Positions 35,841 to 48,769 of a stretch of 64,000 bases of DNA are shown here, piece by piece. Source of the DNA: Bifidobacterium merycicum DSM 6492 (lineage in GTDB: Bacteria > Actinomycetota > Actinomycetes > Actinomycetales > Bifidobacteriaceae); contig NZ_FQTX01000004.1 of the NCBI RefSeq assembly GCF_900129045.1, forward strand, positions 62,001-126,000, read 5' to 3'. The position numbers and the translations under genes were made by a program. The number at the start of each line of letters is the position of its first letter. The stretch's first letter is position 1. Below the pieces are notes generated by a model that searched no databases, had not been told where the DNA came from, and worked only from the letters and a program-made list of their open reading frames with translations.

Positions 35841-37433
35841 ATGAACGAACGCGCGAATGAATGCGATGAGACTGAAAACGGTAGGCGGGAGGGCTTGCGA
35901 TGGGATTTGGGGACCTTGTTCCCCGCGAAGGGCGATGACAGGCGGCCACCGGAATGGTTCGGCAGAGCGTTGCTGTACGTCGCCATCGCCGTGGTTCTGT
36001 TCTCCTACTGCTGGCGGTCGTGGGGATCGGTCGCGTACCTGATCTACGACATCCTCATTTCGCTGTTCCTCGCACTCGCGATCGAACCGATGGTGAAGGG
36101 ACTGGTGGTTCACGGTTGGAACCGCGTGGTCGCGGCGCTGCTGTCGTTCGCCGTGGTGATCGTCGCAGTATGCGTACTGCTGCTGCTGTTCGGCAACATG
36201 TTCATCCAGCAGGTGATCGCATTGATTTCGGGGCTTCCCGATATGTATGAGCAGGCGCGGACCTTCGTCGATCAGCGTTTCTCCTTCAACCTGCCGGAGA
36301 TCAACAATCTTGGGCCGGAGATCCTGAAGAACATCCAAACCTCGTGGGTGTCCGACTTCGCCGGTCAGGCCATGCACACCGTTTCCGGTGTTTCCGCGGC
36401 GTTCATCGACATCACCACCATTCTGATGGTCACCTACTATATTTCCGCGGCGGGCCCCAAGTTGCGTCGTTCCGTTTGCCAGTGGTTCGCGCCTTCCGCC
36501 CAGCGTCGCATCCTCACCGTATGGACGGTCGCCCAGGATCAGATTTCGTCCTTCCTGTTCTCCCGTACCGTTCTCGCCGCGCTCAACGCCTTCTTCACCG
36601 GCGTTTTCCTGGTGATCATGGACGTGCCGTATTGGCTGCCGCTGGCGCTGTTCTGCGGTATCGTCTCGCAGTTCATCCCGATGGTCGGTACTTTCGTGGG
36701 CGGCGCCGCGCCGGTGCTGTTCGCATGGGGCAACAACGGTCTGATGGCGGGTATTGCCGTCATCGTGTTCATCACCATCTACCAGCAGATCGAGAACTTC
36801 ATCTTCCTGCCGAAGATCTCGCAGCGCACCATGGATATTAACGAGGCCGTGGCGTTCATCTCCGTGCTGTTCTTCGGCTCGCTGTTCGGAGCCATCGGTG
36901 CGTTCCTCGCGTTGCCAATCGCCGCCTCCATCCAGGTGATCGTGCATGCGGGCACCCGCCGTTACGAACTGGTGGATTCGCCGTTGATGGATGATCCCGC
37001 GCCGAAGAAGAAGTCGAAGGTGGTCGAGGCCGGCGAAGCCTTCAACGAGCATGTGATCCAGCCCATCAACCATGCCATTCCGCGCGCGGTCAAGGGCACC
37101 GCGAACCGTGTGCACGTGGATGACGAGATCCGCCAGATGCAGGAGATCTTCTACTCCATGTCCGACGAGGAGCTGCGCGAGGGCATGGAGGATGAATCCG
37201 CTACGGTGGCGATTCCGAAGCATGTGCTGAAAAGCGCTGCGAGCGGAGCGGGGAATACGGGTAAGCCGGGCAAACCGGTGCTGAAGGGCGTTGAGGCCGA
37301 CGACGAGGGATCCGCCGGATCCGCCGAATCCGCCGAACCTGTCAAAACGAACGAAACGAACGAAACTGACAAGGCATCCAAGTCCGGCAGCGGTCCGGAT
37401 ATATCAAGCAATCCAAGGAAGGGGTGGCGCTGA
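35841..37433 (+). CDS. AI-2E family transporter with long cytoplasmic tail
   Basis: A 530-residue membrane protein of the AI-2E transporter (TqsA/PerM) family, with about eight hydrophobic helices between residues 35 and 370 and the typical PYWLPLALFCGIVSQFIPMVG and QQIENFIFLPKI segments. The last 150 residues are hydrophilic, with an acidic stretch near 430-455 (MSDEELREGMEDE) and a Ser/Ala/Glu/Thr/Lys-rich end, probably disordered. The real substrates of this family are often not AI-2. Its ATG at 35841 has only a weak GGGG upstream. The stop overlaps the start of the following glycosyltransferase (TGATG), implying translational coupling. Confidence 0.85.
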   Translation: MNERANECDETENGRREGLRWDLGTLFPAKGDDRRPPEWFGRALLYVAIAVVLFSYCWRSWGSVAYLIYDILISLFLALAIEPMVKGLVVHGWNRVVAALLSFAVVIVAVCVLLLLFGNMFIQQVIALISGLPDMYEQARTFVDQRFSFNLPEINNLGPEILKNIQTSWVSDFAGQAMHTVSGVSAAFIDITTILMVTYYISAAGPKLRRSVCQWFAPSAQRRILTVWTVAQDQISSFLFSRTVLAALNAFFTGVFLVIMDVPYWLPLALFCGIVSQFIPMVGTFVGGAAPVLFAWGNNGLMAGIAVIVFITIYQQIENFIFLPKISQRTMDINEAVAFISVLFFGSLFGAIGAFLALPIAASIQVIVHAGTRRYELVDSPLMDDPAPKKKSKVVEAGEAFNEHVIQPINHAIPRAVKGTANRVHVDDEIRQMQEIFYSMSDEELREGMEDESATVAIPKHVLKSAASGAGNTGKPGKPVLKGVEADDEGSAGSAESAEPVKTNETNETDKASKSGSGPDISSNPRKGWR

Positions 37434-38656
37434 TGGTATTGCTTACCGTACTTGATGTGCTGCTGTCCGTCGTGGGCGCGGTCGGTATGGTCTACCAGGG
37501 CGTGTGCATCGTGGCGTCGCTGTTCGCCAAGCCCGTGACCTTCCCCGAAGCGCCCATGGACAAGCGGTACGCCGTGCTCATCTCGGCACGCAACGAGGAG
37601 AACGTGATCGGCAACCTCATCACCTGCCTGCACGAACAGACCTACCCCTCGGAGCTCATCGACATCTGGGTGGTGGCCGACAACTGCACCGATGACACGG
37701 CCGGGGTCGTGCGCGACATGGGCTGCCATGTGGTCGAACGCCACAATCTGGAACTCGTCGGCAAGGGCTACGCGCTCACCTACCTGCTTGATTACATGAT
37801 CGATGCCGGGCTGTCCGACACGTATGACGCGTATTTCGTGTTCGATGCTGACAACAAGCTCGACCGCCACTACTTCGAGGAGATGAACAAGGGTTTCCAA
37901 TCCGGTTTCAAGATCCTCACCAGCTACCGCAATTCGGTGAATCTGGCCGACAACTGGGTGTCCTCCGGCTCCGCGCTGTGGTTCATCCGCGAATCGAGGT
38001 TCCTCAACAACTCCCGTATGCTGTTCGGCTCCAGCTGCCATGTGGGCGGCACGGGTTTCATGTTCTCCAAGGAGATCATGAAGCGCAACAAGGGGTGGAA
38101 GTTCCATCTGCTCACCGAGGATCTCGAATTCACCATGGATTCCGTGCTGCACGGCGATCGCGTCGGCTACTGCGGCAATGCGATCCTGTACGACGAGCAG
38201 CCCGTCACCTTCGCGCAGAGTTGGCGTCAGCGCCTGCGCTGGAGCAAGGGCTTCCTGCAGGTGTTCAGGTATTACGGCCCGCAGCTGATCCGTCGCGCGG
38301 TACGCGAACGCGACTTCTCCGCTGTCGATTTCACCCTGTTGCTGTGTCCGTTCACGGTGCTCGGCGTGATCCGCGTGGTCATGGGCATCATCTTCGCGGC
38401 CTGCGGTTTCGTCACCTGGCAGAGCCAGTTGGGTGCCGTCACCGGGTGGAGCAGCGGCATTCTGCTGTCCATAGTCGGCATGATGGCGCTCGCGGCTCTG
38501 ACGATCATCGCCGAACGCAGGCAGATTGGCGCTACGAACAAGGAGCTGTTCGCCTATGTGCTCAGTTTCCCGATCTACATGCTCAGCTATGTGCCGATCT
38601 CCTTCCAGGCCATCTTCTCCAAGGTGCAGTGGAAGCCCATCGAGCATAAGGGCTGA
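37433..38656 (+). CDS. Membrane-bound family 2 glycosyltransferase
   Basis: A 407-residue processive-type GT2 protein. An N-terminal helix (about 2-27) precedes the catalytic domain with AVLISARNEENVIGNL, the DxD motif in FVFDADNKLD near residue 140, TED near residue 227 and the QRLRWSKG (Q/RxxRW) motif near residue 262. Two or three C-terminal helices (about 305-385) complete a cellulose/hyaluronan-synthase-like layout. It is therefore likely to build or extend an exported polysaccharide or glycolipid. The ATG at 37433 overlaps the upstream stop and has AAGGAAGGGG upstream; a GTG at 37424 is less likely. Confidence 0.85.
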   Translation: MVLLTVLDVLLSVVGAVGMVYQGVCIVASLFAKPVTFPEAPMDKRYAVLISARNEENVIGNLITCLHEQTYPSELIDIWVVADNCTDDTAGVVRDMGCHVVERHNLELVGKGYALTYLLDYMIDAGLSDTYDAYFVFDADNKLDRHYFEEMNKGFQSGFKILTSYRNSVNLADNWVSSGSALWFIRESRFLNNSRMLFGSSCHVGGTGFMFSKEIMKRNKGWKFHLLTEDLEFTMDSVLHGDRVGYCGNAILYDEQPVTFAQSWRQRLRWSKGFLQVFRYYGPQLIRRAVRERDFSAVDFTLLLCPFTVLGVIRVVMGIIFAACGFVTWQSQLGAVTGWSSGILLSIVGMMALAALTIIAERRQIGATNKELFAYVLSFPIYMLSYVPISFQAIFSKVQWKPIEHKG

Positions 38657-38734
38657 TTTCCGTACGCATATGGCGGTATAACACTCGTTGATTCGGGAGC
38701 GGAACGGTTTCATTCGACTGTTATCATTATCGCT

Positions 38735-39555
<821 letters not shown>

Positions 39556-39559
<4 letters not shown>

Positions 39560-41178
39560 GCGAAGTGCTGTCGATCATTCGTCTGCGCTGGACGATGCAG
39601 CGCTCGGCCATGCGCGCCAAGCCGGTGAGCATGGTGATGTTCGTGCTGGGATTGCTGTTCTCCATGGCCCTCATCGTAGGGACCGGCATTTGCTGCTGGT
39701 CATTGGGGTCCGTGGACACGTCGGAATCGAACATCCTGCATGCCGCCATGCTGCTGGTTGGTGCGCTGCTATCGTTCGGCGCGCTGCTGTTGCAGATCAT
39801 GAGTCTCGGTCAAGGCACCGTGCTGAGCTTGTCGAAGTTCGAACTGTTCGGCATCCGTGACCGTGTGCTGTCCATCAGTTTGCTGTTGGCCAGCGTCTGC
39901 GGGATTCCCGGCATCACGATCCTGCTCACCCTGCTGGCATCCGGCTTCGCGTACCGTTCCACGAGTGTGGCGGTCATAGTGACAGCCGTGGTGAGTGCGT
40001 TCCTGGCGGTCATCACCATATTCGTGCTGACCCGCATCATCACCATCCTGCTGTCTTCGGTGACCTTCTCGAAGAAAGGCAGGAACATCCTGCATGTGGG
40101 CGCGTTCCTCGTTCTCATGGCCATCGGCCAGCTGCCCAACCTGCTGGGAAACGACTACCTCGAACTGCTGCTGTACGGTTCGGCGTCGCGTGGCGTGCTG
40201 GGCATGCTGGCATGGACGCCGTTCGTCGCCGCATTTCAGCTTCCCTTCGACGCGATGGCCGGGCAGTGGCTTTTCGTTGCGATTCGAGTGCTCGTCATTG
40301 CGGTGACCTGGGCGTTCTGCCATTGGCTGTGCATGTGGTATCTGCGCAAGGCTCGCCAATCCTCCGGCTCGTCCACAGTGAAGGTCGTCAGCGGCCAGAA
40401 GGGGCTGGGATTGTTCAGGTTCGTGCCGGACAATGCTTCCGGTGCCGTCAGCGCCCGTCTGGCGATCTACCTGCGCAAGGATGTCCGCCAGATCTCGATG
40501 CTCATCCTCCCGCTGCTGCTCGTGGTGATGGCGGCCTTCCGTGGCGCGAACGCATCCGACGCGGTATGGCAGGCGACGCTCGTCGGTCCGCTGCTCGTGA
40601 TGATCTGCGAAAGCAATGGTCTCGCCTACGACGGCCGCGGCCTGTATATGGAGGCGATTTGCGGTGTGCGCGGATGGTATGACCGTATTGGCCGTATGCG
40701 CGTGAACGCCGCGATAATCGTGGTCTATGGCATGCTGCTTATGGTGATCGCCTTCGCCATCACCGGGTATTGGAAGACCCCGGAGCATATTCTGGAAGGA
40801 TTAATCTACACGGTCGCTGCCATGTCGGTGGGATTGTGCAGCCTGGGTGTGGCCGAGGTTGTTTCCTGCACGCTTATGTATCCGGTGGCGCCGATGGATC
40901 GTCCGTTCTCGGCTCCGCAGGGGCGTGGCGCGACGCAGTTCCTGTTCCCCATCATCCATGTGGTCGTTTCGTTGGTGACGCTGCTGCCCAGCATTCTGGT
41001 CGTGGTGCTGCTGCTCGTCACCCATAATGCGGGCCTGATGTGGATCATGATGCCGGTATCCCTGATCAACGGACTGGCCGTGTTGTTCCTTGGTTCATGG
41101 CTGGGCGGTAAGCTGATGGATGCTCGGATGACGAAGATCCTGTCCACGCTCGACGATTTCGCCTCCCTGCAGCAGTAA
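39556..41178 (+). CDS. ABC transporter permease
   Basis: A 540-residue integral membrane protein with about twelve hydrophobic helices, partner of the preceding ATPase. Helices lie near residues 30-50, 58-82, 105-135, 140-170, 178-195 and in the C-terminal half. I see no extra catalytic domain. It resembles large permeases of ABC-2-like exporters rather than importers, and no binding protein is encoded nearby. The ATG overlaps the upstream stop. The gene ends 31 bases before dacB. Confidence 0.83.
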
Positions 41179-41209
41179 TCGAATAATCATGAAATGACTG
41201 GGAGGCAGC

Positions 41210-42640
41210 GTGGCATGTAGGGCATCGGCTCGCCGAAGCCGTCGCATCGTCGTCGTATCGGTGAGTGTGGTGGTGACGCTCGCCATCTGCATCGGATATA
41301 CGATCGCGGATATTCACGACACGGTTCCGGGACTGCTCACCTCCAAGGCCGCGCCGACACGTACCTACACCGCCATCCCCAAGCCGGTGGCGGCAGGTGC
41401 CGTGGCCGGCAAGGCGGATCGTGACGTGGCGATCGACAAGACACGTGCCGAAGCGCTCATCGAACAGCTTTCCAAGAAGGACGGCGTGGGCGACGGCCTT
41501 TCCGTGGCCATCGCCTCCGCCGACGGTACGGTGGTGGCGGGGCGGAACGTCGGCATCGACCGTGAACCGGCATCCACGACGAAGACCCTCACCGCGTTCG
41601 CCGCCAGCGAGACATTGGAAATGAGCGGCACCTTGGATACCGAGGTCTATCTGACCCATGCGGACACCACGCCTACCATCGTGCTGCAAGGGCATGGCGA
41701 CATGCTGCTCGGATCGGGCGAGAACGACCCATCCCACGTCAACGGTCGTGCCGGTCTCGCCACGCTCGCAAGCGACACGGCCGCCGCGCTTACGCAACGC
41801 GGCATCACGCAGGTGGCGCTCGCCGTGGACGATACGCTGTTCGGCAGTGATCGCACTTCCAGCGCCGTGGAACAGAACAACGAGGCGAGCGCGATGTACA
41901 CGCCGCTGTCCAGCATGGCCGTCGATGGCGGTCGAATCCGTTCTGGCGAGAGCGTGGACCCCGATGCGTTCACCGATTATCCGACGCTCTCCCAAAGCAC
42001 GGCAGCCGATGCCGCCGCCACGTTCAAGGCGCTGCTCGCCCAGCAGGGCATCACCGTCATCGATTCGTCCGATATCAGCGGAACCGAGGCTTCGGCCCGC
42101 ATCGCCAAGGTCAGTTCGGCGCCGTTGAACGAGGTGATGGCGTTCATGCTGCGCCATTCCGACAACACGCTCTCCGAACTGTTCGCAAGGCTCACCGCAT
42201 TGAAGCTCGGCTTGGGAAATTCGATGGACGCCGATATCCAAGCGGTCACGCAGGTGCTGCGCGAGCATGACATTCCCGTGGACGGCCTGCATCTGACCAG
42301 CTGTTCGGGGTTGGCGGCGGGAACGCATCTGCGCATCCCCACGCTGCTGGGCGTGCAGCGTCTGCTCGTCGCCGTCGATGGCGGCGGCACTTCGGAGCTT
42401 GAAGGGCTTTCCGTGCCCGGTCTGACCGGAACGGCCCGCGACAGGGCGGCATCCGAGGGTGTGAAGGGGCTTGCGAGAGTCAAAACGGGCAGTCTCACCG
42501 GGGTGCGCACCTTGGCGGGCAATGTTTCGCGCGAACATGGCGGCGTGCTGCTGTTCACCGTGCTCGTCAACGGCTCCGACGATCCATGGGCCGCGAACAA
42601 CGCCATCGACGAATTCGTCGCCGGGCTCGCCAAGCTGTAA
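41210..42640 (+). CDS. dacB: D-alanyl-D-alanine carboxypeptidase/endopeptidase (PBP4 type)
   Basis: A 476-residue S13-family penicillin-binding protein that trims or cleaves peptidoglycan peptides outside the membrane. An N-terminal signal anchor (about 13-35, IVVVSVSVVVTLAICIGYTI) is followed by the active-site motifs STTK (S122, K125), SDN (S317-N319) and KTG (425-427). The GTG start at 41210 has GGGAGG at proper spacing. In many actinobacteria tilS follows dacB before hpt; here only 77 bases separate dacB from hpt. Confidence 0.92.
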   Translation: MACRASARRSRRIVVVSVSVVVTLAICIGYTIADIHDTVPGLLTSKAAPTRTYTAIPKPVAAGAVAGKADRDVAIDKTRAEALIEQLSKKDGVGDGLSVAIASADGTVVAGRNVGIDREPASTTKTLTAFAASETLEMSGTLDTEVYLTHADTTPTIVLQGHGDMLLGSGENDPSHVNGRAGLATLASDTAAALTQRGITQVALAVDDTLFGSDRTSSAVEQNNEASAMYTPLSSMAVDGGRIRSGESVDPDAFTDYPTLSQSTAADAAATFKALLAQQGITVIDSSDISGTEASARIAKVSSAPLNEVMAFMLRHSDNTLSELFARLTALKLGLGNSMDADIQAVTQVLREHDIPVDGLHLTSCSGLAAGTHLRIPTLLGVQRLLVAVDGGGTSELEGLSVPGLTGTARDRAASEGVKGLARVKTGSLTGVRTLAGNVSREHGGVLLFTVLVNGSDDPWAANNAIDEFVAGLAKL

Positions 42641-42717
42641 AAAACGCCCGGTTTCTCCCAGCTTCTCTTCAGGTAACGGCTAGAAACACGTCATTCGCCT
42701 GTGCCAATATAGTGCCC

Positions 42718-43277
42718 ATGCGAATCGCTGATGTACAAGAAGATATCGACCACGAACTGGTCAGCAAAGAGGAAATCCACACCATCATCGCCAAGGCCGC
42801 AGCGCAGGCGAGCAAGGATTACGCGGGCAAGGATCCGCTGCTCATCGCGGTGCTCAAAGGCGCGATCAATACGTTGGCGGTGTTCTCGCAGGAGATGTCC
42901 ATTCCGTGTCAGCTCGACTTCATGAGCCTGTCGAGCTATGGTTCGGGAACCAAATCGTCCGGTACCGTGACGATTCGTCAGGACCTGTCGACTGATGTTC
43001 GCGGTCGGCACATTCTCATCGTCGAGGATATTGTGGATTCGGGGCGCACACTTGACTGGCTGGTCAAGGAACTGAAGAGACGCGGCGCCGCGTCCGTTGA
43101 GATCTTCGCGTTGCTTGAGAAGCCCTCGCGCAGAGAGGTCGAAGTGGATGTGAAGTACCCGGGTCTGGAGATCCCCGACGAGTTCGTCGTCGGATTCGGT
43201 CTCGACTACGACGAACGGTACCGCAACCTCGACTCCATCGCAGTGCTGAAGCCCGAAGTGTATCAAGGAGAACAAGC

Positions 43278-43281
<4 letters not shown>
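42718..43281 (+). CDS. hpt: Hypoxanthine phosphoribosyltransferase
   Basis: A 187-residue purine salvage enzyme that makes IMP or GMP from hypoxanthine or guanine and PRPP. The PRPP-binding motif is VEDIVDSGRT near residues 102-111, and LIAVLKGA near residue 43 forms the loop that binds pyrophosphate. No Shine-Dalgarno precedes the ATG; TATAGT lies five to ten bases upstream, so the transcript may be leaderless. The stop overlaps the ftsH start (ATGA), coupling the two genes. Confidence 0.93.
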
Positions 43282-45356
<2,075 letters not shown>

Positions 45357-45360
45357 CGGT

Positions 45361-45960
45361 ATGACCGAACAGGAGCATGGCATCGGCGACGCCGTCAAGC
45401 CGTACGACGAGGAAGGTGTGCGCAGATCCGTGCGCCTGTTCCTGCAATCCATAGGCGAGGACCCCGACCGCGAGGGGCTGCTGGAGACGCCCGACCGCAT
45501 CGCACGGGCGTGCCGGGAGATCTTCGCGGGGCTTGGCTCCTCGCCCGCCGACGTGTTGGAAAAGCATTTCGACGTGGACACCGACGAGCTCGTACTCGTC
45601 AAGGACATCGAACTGTATTCGGTGTGCGAGCATCATCTGCTGCCCTTCCACGGTGTGGCGCACGTGGGGTACATTCCCGCGAAGAACGGTGTGATGGGGT
45701 TGAGTAAGCTGGCCCGTCTGGTCGAAGTGTATGCCAGACGCCCGCAGGTGCAGGAACGCCTGACCCAGCAGATCGCCGACGCGCTCGTGGATTATGCGGG
45801 CGCACGTGGTGTGATCGTGGTCACCGAATGCGAGCATCTGTGCATGTCGATGCGCGGCATCAAGAAATCCGAGGCCCGCACGGTGACCTCCGCGGTGAGA
45901 GGGCTGTTGCGCAATCCGGCCACCCGAGCCGAGGCCATGAGCCTGATCCTCAACCACTGA
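45361..45960 (+). CDS. folE: GTP cyclohydrolase I
   Basis: A 199-residue enzyme that turns GTP into dihydroneopterin triphosphate, the first step of folate synthesis. The zinc ligands are in [11 protein letters not shown] and [31 protein letters not shown] is the conserved central helix. It starts four bases after the ftsH stop, using GAGGAGAAG within the ftsH end as ribosome binding site, so it belongs to the same operon. folP follows after 139 bases. Confidence 0.96.
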   Translation: MTEQEHGIGDAVKPYDEEGVRRSVRLFLQSIGEDPDREGLLETPDRIARACREIFAGLGSSPADVLEKHFDVDTDELVLVKDIELYSVCEHHLLPFHGVAHVGYIPAKNGVMGLSKLARLVEVYARRPQVQERLTQQIADALVDYAGARGVIVVTECEHLCMSMRGIKKSEARTVTSAVRGLLRNPATRAEAMSLILNH

Positions 45961-46099
45961 TCCAAGGCCCCGCCGCCGGCACGATGCGATCGCCGACGCG
46001 GGGCCGTTCCATAGCGCTGCACATCGCGGCCATCATATTTTCCGGATTCCATGTTTTCCATGTTTGTCAGATTTGTCGGTTTGTCAGGAAGGAACGACA

Positions 46100-46972
46100 A
46101 TGGCTGAACTGCAATCGATCCGTGATGCCGGGCGCACGCTGGTTATGGGCGTGCTGAACATCACCGAGGATTCCTTCTCCGATGGGGGTCTGTGGCTCGA
46201 TCCGGGCAAAGCCGCCGAGCACGGCCGCGATATGATGGCCACCGGCGCGGACATCATCGACATCGGCGCGGAATCCACCAGACCGGGGGCCAAGCGTGTG
46301 TCCGAAGCGGATGAGCTGGCCAGGATCAAGGGCGCGGTCGAGGCGCTGATCCCCGAAGGCGCGGTGCTGTCCATCGACACCACACGCTCGAGCGTGGCGG
46401 CCGGAGCGTTGGAACTCGGTGCGCAGATCATCAACGATGTGTCCGGCGGCATGCTCGACAAGGAACTGCCGCACGTCGTGGCCGATCACGACTGCCTGTA
46501 CATCGTGCAGCATTGGCGCGGTTGGCTTGCCGGTTCGCACGGCTCCACGCCGGATGCCGACACCTCCCGTTACGAACATGGCGTGCTCGCCGACGTGCGT
46601 GACGAGCTCATGCGCCAGGTCGATGCGGTGATCGCCGCCGGCGTGGACCCCAAGCGGATCATCATCGATCCGGGCTTGGGATTCTCCAAACCCGGCGTGG
46701 AGCATAACCTGCCGTTGTTGGCCGGTCTTGATGCGTTCACCGGCACCGGGTACCCGGTGCTGATCGGGCAATCCCGCAAACGTTTCGTCTCCGCGCTGCT
46801 CGCCGATGCCGGGTTCGACCGGATCGATATGGACGAGCGTGACAATGCCACGGCGGCGATTTCGGCTCTGAGCGCCGAACATGGTGCCTGGGCGGTGCGC
46901 GTGCATGATGTGGCCCGTTCACGTGCCGCGGTTGCGGTCGGCGATGCCTGGCGGGACTACGCGAAGCGCTAA
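46100..46972 (+). CDS. folP: Dihydropteroate synthase
   Basis: A 290-residue TIM-barrel enzyme that condenses the pterin pyrophosphate with p-aminobenzoate; it is the sulfonamide target. Conserved loops are MGVLNITEDSFSDGG (pterin side), GAESTRPGA and DPGLGFSK, with GQSRKRF near the C-terminus. The ATG at 46100 follows AGGAAGGAACG; the frame extends 12 codons further upstream without a better signal. It lies in the folE-folP-folBK series. Confidence 0.95.
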   Translation: MAELQSIRDAGRTLVMGVLNITEDSFSDGGLWLDPGKAAEHGRDMMATGADIIDIGAESTRPGAKRVSEADELARIKGAVEALIPEGAVLSIDTTRSSVAAGALELGAQIINDVSGGMLDKELPHVVADHDCLYIVQHWRGWLAGSHGSTPDADTSRYEHGVLADVRDELMRQVDAVIAAGVDPKRIIIDPGLGFSKPGVEHNLPLLAGLDAFTGTGYPVLIGQSRKRFVSALLADAGFDRIDMDERDNATAAISALSAEHGAWAVRVHDVARSRAAVAVGDAWRDYAKR

Positions 46973-47098
46973 ACGGCGTTCGACGGTGTTCGGCGGCGTT
47001 CGGCAATGGAACCCGCGACTTACATGTAGACGATTTCGGCAAAGCCCGGCGAAGTTTCCGGGCAAAGGCATGCGGGCGGCGCATGCGGAAAGGAATCC

Positions 47099-48691
47099 AT
47101 GGATAGGATCGTTCTCACCGGCGTGCGTGCCAGCGGCAGGCACGGCGTGCTTGATTTCGAACATGAGCGTGCGCAGCAGTTCATCGTCGACGCCACACTG
47201 CATCTGGACCTGACGGCGGCCGGGGCGAGCGACGACCTGAACGATACCGTCGATTACGGTCGCGCCGCGAAGGAGATCGTCGCCGTCATCGAAGGCGAAC
47301 ACGCCGATCTCATCGAACATCTCGCGCAACGCATCGCGGACAGGCTGCTCGCCATCCCGCCGATCGCCCAAGTGGACGTGACCGTGCACAAGCCGCACGC
47401 GCCCATCACCGTGCCCTTCGACGACGTGTCCGTCAGCATCACACGTTCGAGGGCGAACACCGACGAGCATGCCGTGCGGCAACGCTCCGCGCAGGATTCC
47501 ACGCGGAGCGTCCATCACGCGGTTATTGCCATCGGCGGCAATCAAGGCGACGTGGAAGCCACGATGCGTGACGCGGTCCGTCGCATCGACGGGCTTGCCG
47601 GCACGCAGATCACTGGTGTCTCGCCGCTGTACCGCACCTCCGCATGGGGTATGCCGGACGGTACGCCGGACTTCCTGAACGCCGTGGTGGAGGTGACCAC
47701 CACCTTGGATGCGTACCGTCTGCTCGACGGCCTGCATGACATCGAAAACGACCATGGCCGCAAACGTGACACCCATTGGTCCAGTCGCACGCTTGATCTG
47801 GACATCATCGACTATGACGGCGTGGAATCGGAGGATACGGCGCTCACCCTGCCGCATCCGCGCGCATGGCAGCGGGCCTTCGTGCTGGTACCGTGGGCCG
47901 CGCTCGATCCGGAAGCCGATCTGCCGGGCATGCATGGCGGGCCGGTGGGCGAGCTTGCCGACGGTCTGCTTGACGAATCGGATGAACCGCCCGTCGAATT
48001 CGTGGCATCGGATTGGCTGAGCGGCGGTTCCGGCACGCGCGGTTCCAGGCATGGCATCGATCGCAAGGCCAGGCGCGGAGCCGGGCGCGATACGGGACGC
48101 GACACCGGTCATGGCGCAGAAGGAAACCGTCAACCGCGGCATGCCGTCACGAACGTTTCCGCATCCGCAGGCGCTGCCGCCGCATCGGGTGCGACGAGCG
48201 CGTCGGAGGGTCTGCAGAGCAGAACGGCGGTCATCTCGCTCGAATCCACCTCCACCGATGCCGAGAACCTGTTCCGCGAGGCGATTGTGACCATCGACGG
48301 CATTCCAGGCAATCAGGTCGAAGGCATTTCGCCCCTGTACCATGTGGGCAACCTCGACGGCCCGGACTCCATGAGCGCCGTCGTGCAGATCCTCACCAAA
48401 CTCGGCCCGCGCGAACTCATCGAGGCTTTGGGCGCCGTCGAAGCCATGCATGGCAAAGTGGTCGATCTCGATCTGGTCGATATGCAGGGTGTCGTTTCGG
48501 ATGAACCGGACTGCCGTGTGCCATGGCCGTCCGCGGGCAAACGTGCCGCGGTGCTCGCCCCGTGGATGGACATGGACCCCAACGCCACGCTGGGCGGCGA
48601 CCCGGTATCCTTCCTGCTGGCGACGGCGCAGGACGCCGGACGTGTGGGCATGCTCAGCGATGGATGGATCTTCGGGTCGGATATGCGATGA
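47099..48691 (+). CDS. folBK: Dihydroneopterin aldolase / HPPK fusion with an extra degenerate HPPK-like domain
   Basis: A 530-residue fusion. Residues 1-120 are dihydroneopterin aldolase (FolB: DRIVLTGVRASGRHGV, VDYGRAAKEI). Residues about 140-290 are 6-hydroxymethyl-dihydropterin pyrophosphokinase (FolK) with IGGNQGD, RTLDLDIIDYDG and LPHPRAWQRAFVLVPW. A linker of about 75 residues rich in Arg, Gly, Ala and Ser follows. Residues about 374-500 repeat the FolK pattern: SPLYHVG, VVDLDLVDMQG and VPWPSAGKRAAVLAPW align with the first copy, but the GGNQGD loop has become ESTSTD and HPR is gone. The third domain is thus probably non-catalytic. FolB-FolK fusions are known; I do not know of a described function for this extra domain. 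Confidence 0.9.
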   Translation: MDRIVLTGVRASGRHGVLDFEHERAQQFIVDATLHLDLTAAGASDDLNDTVDYGRAAKEIVAVIEGEHADLIEHLAQRIADRLLAIPPIAQVDVTVHKPHAPITVPFDDVSVSITRSRANTDEHAVRQRSAQDSTRSVHHAVIAIGGNQGDVEATMRDAVRRIDGLAGTQITGVSPLYRTSAWGMPDGTPDFLNAVVEVTTTLDAYRLLDGLHDIENDHGRKRDTHWSSRTLDLDIIDYDGVESEDTALTLPHPRAWQRAFVLVPWAALDPEADLPGMHGGPVGELADGLLDESDEPPVEFVASDWLSGGSGTRGSRHGIDRKARRGAGRDTGRDTGHGAEGNRQPRHAVTNVSASAGAAAASGATSASEGLQSRTAVISLESTSTDAENLFREAIVTIDGIPGNQVEGISPLYHVGNLDGPDSMSAVVQILTKLGPRELIEALGAVEAMHGKVVDLDLVDMQGVVSDEPDCRVPWPSAGKRAAVLAPWMDMDPNATLGGDPVSFLLATAQDAGRVGMLSDGWIFGSDMR

Positions 48692-48769
48692 CGAGGTTTG
48701 GGATGGCTGAGCTTGGAATGACGGCAGCAACAGAAACAATGAAACCGGAAACGGGAAGGACGACCGACG

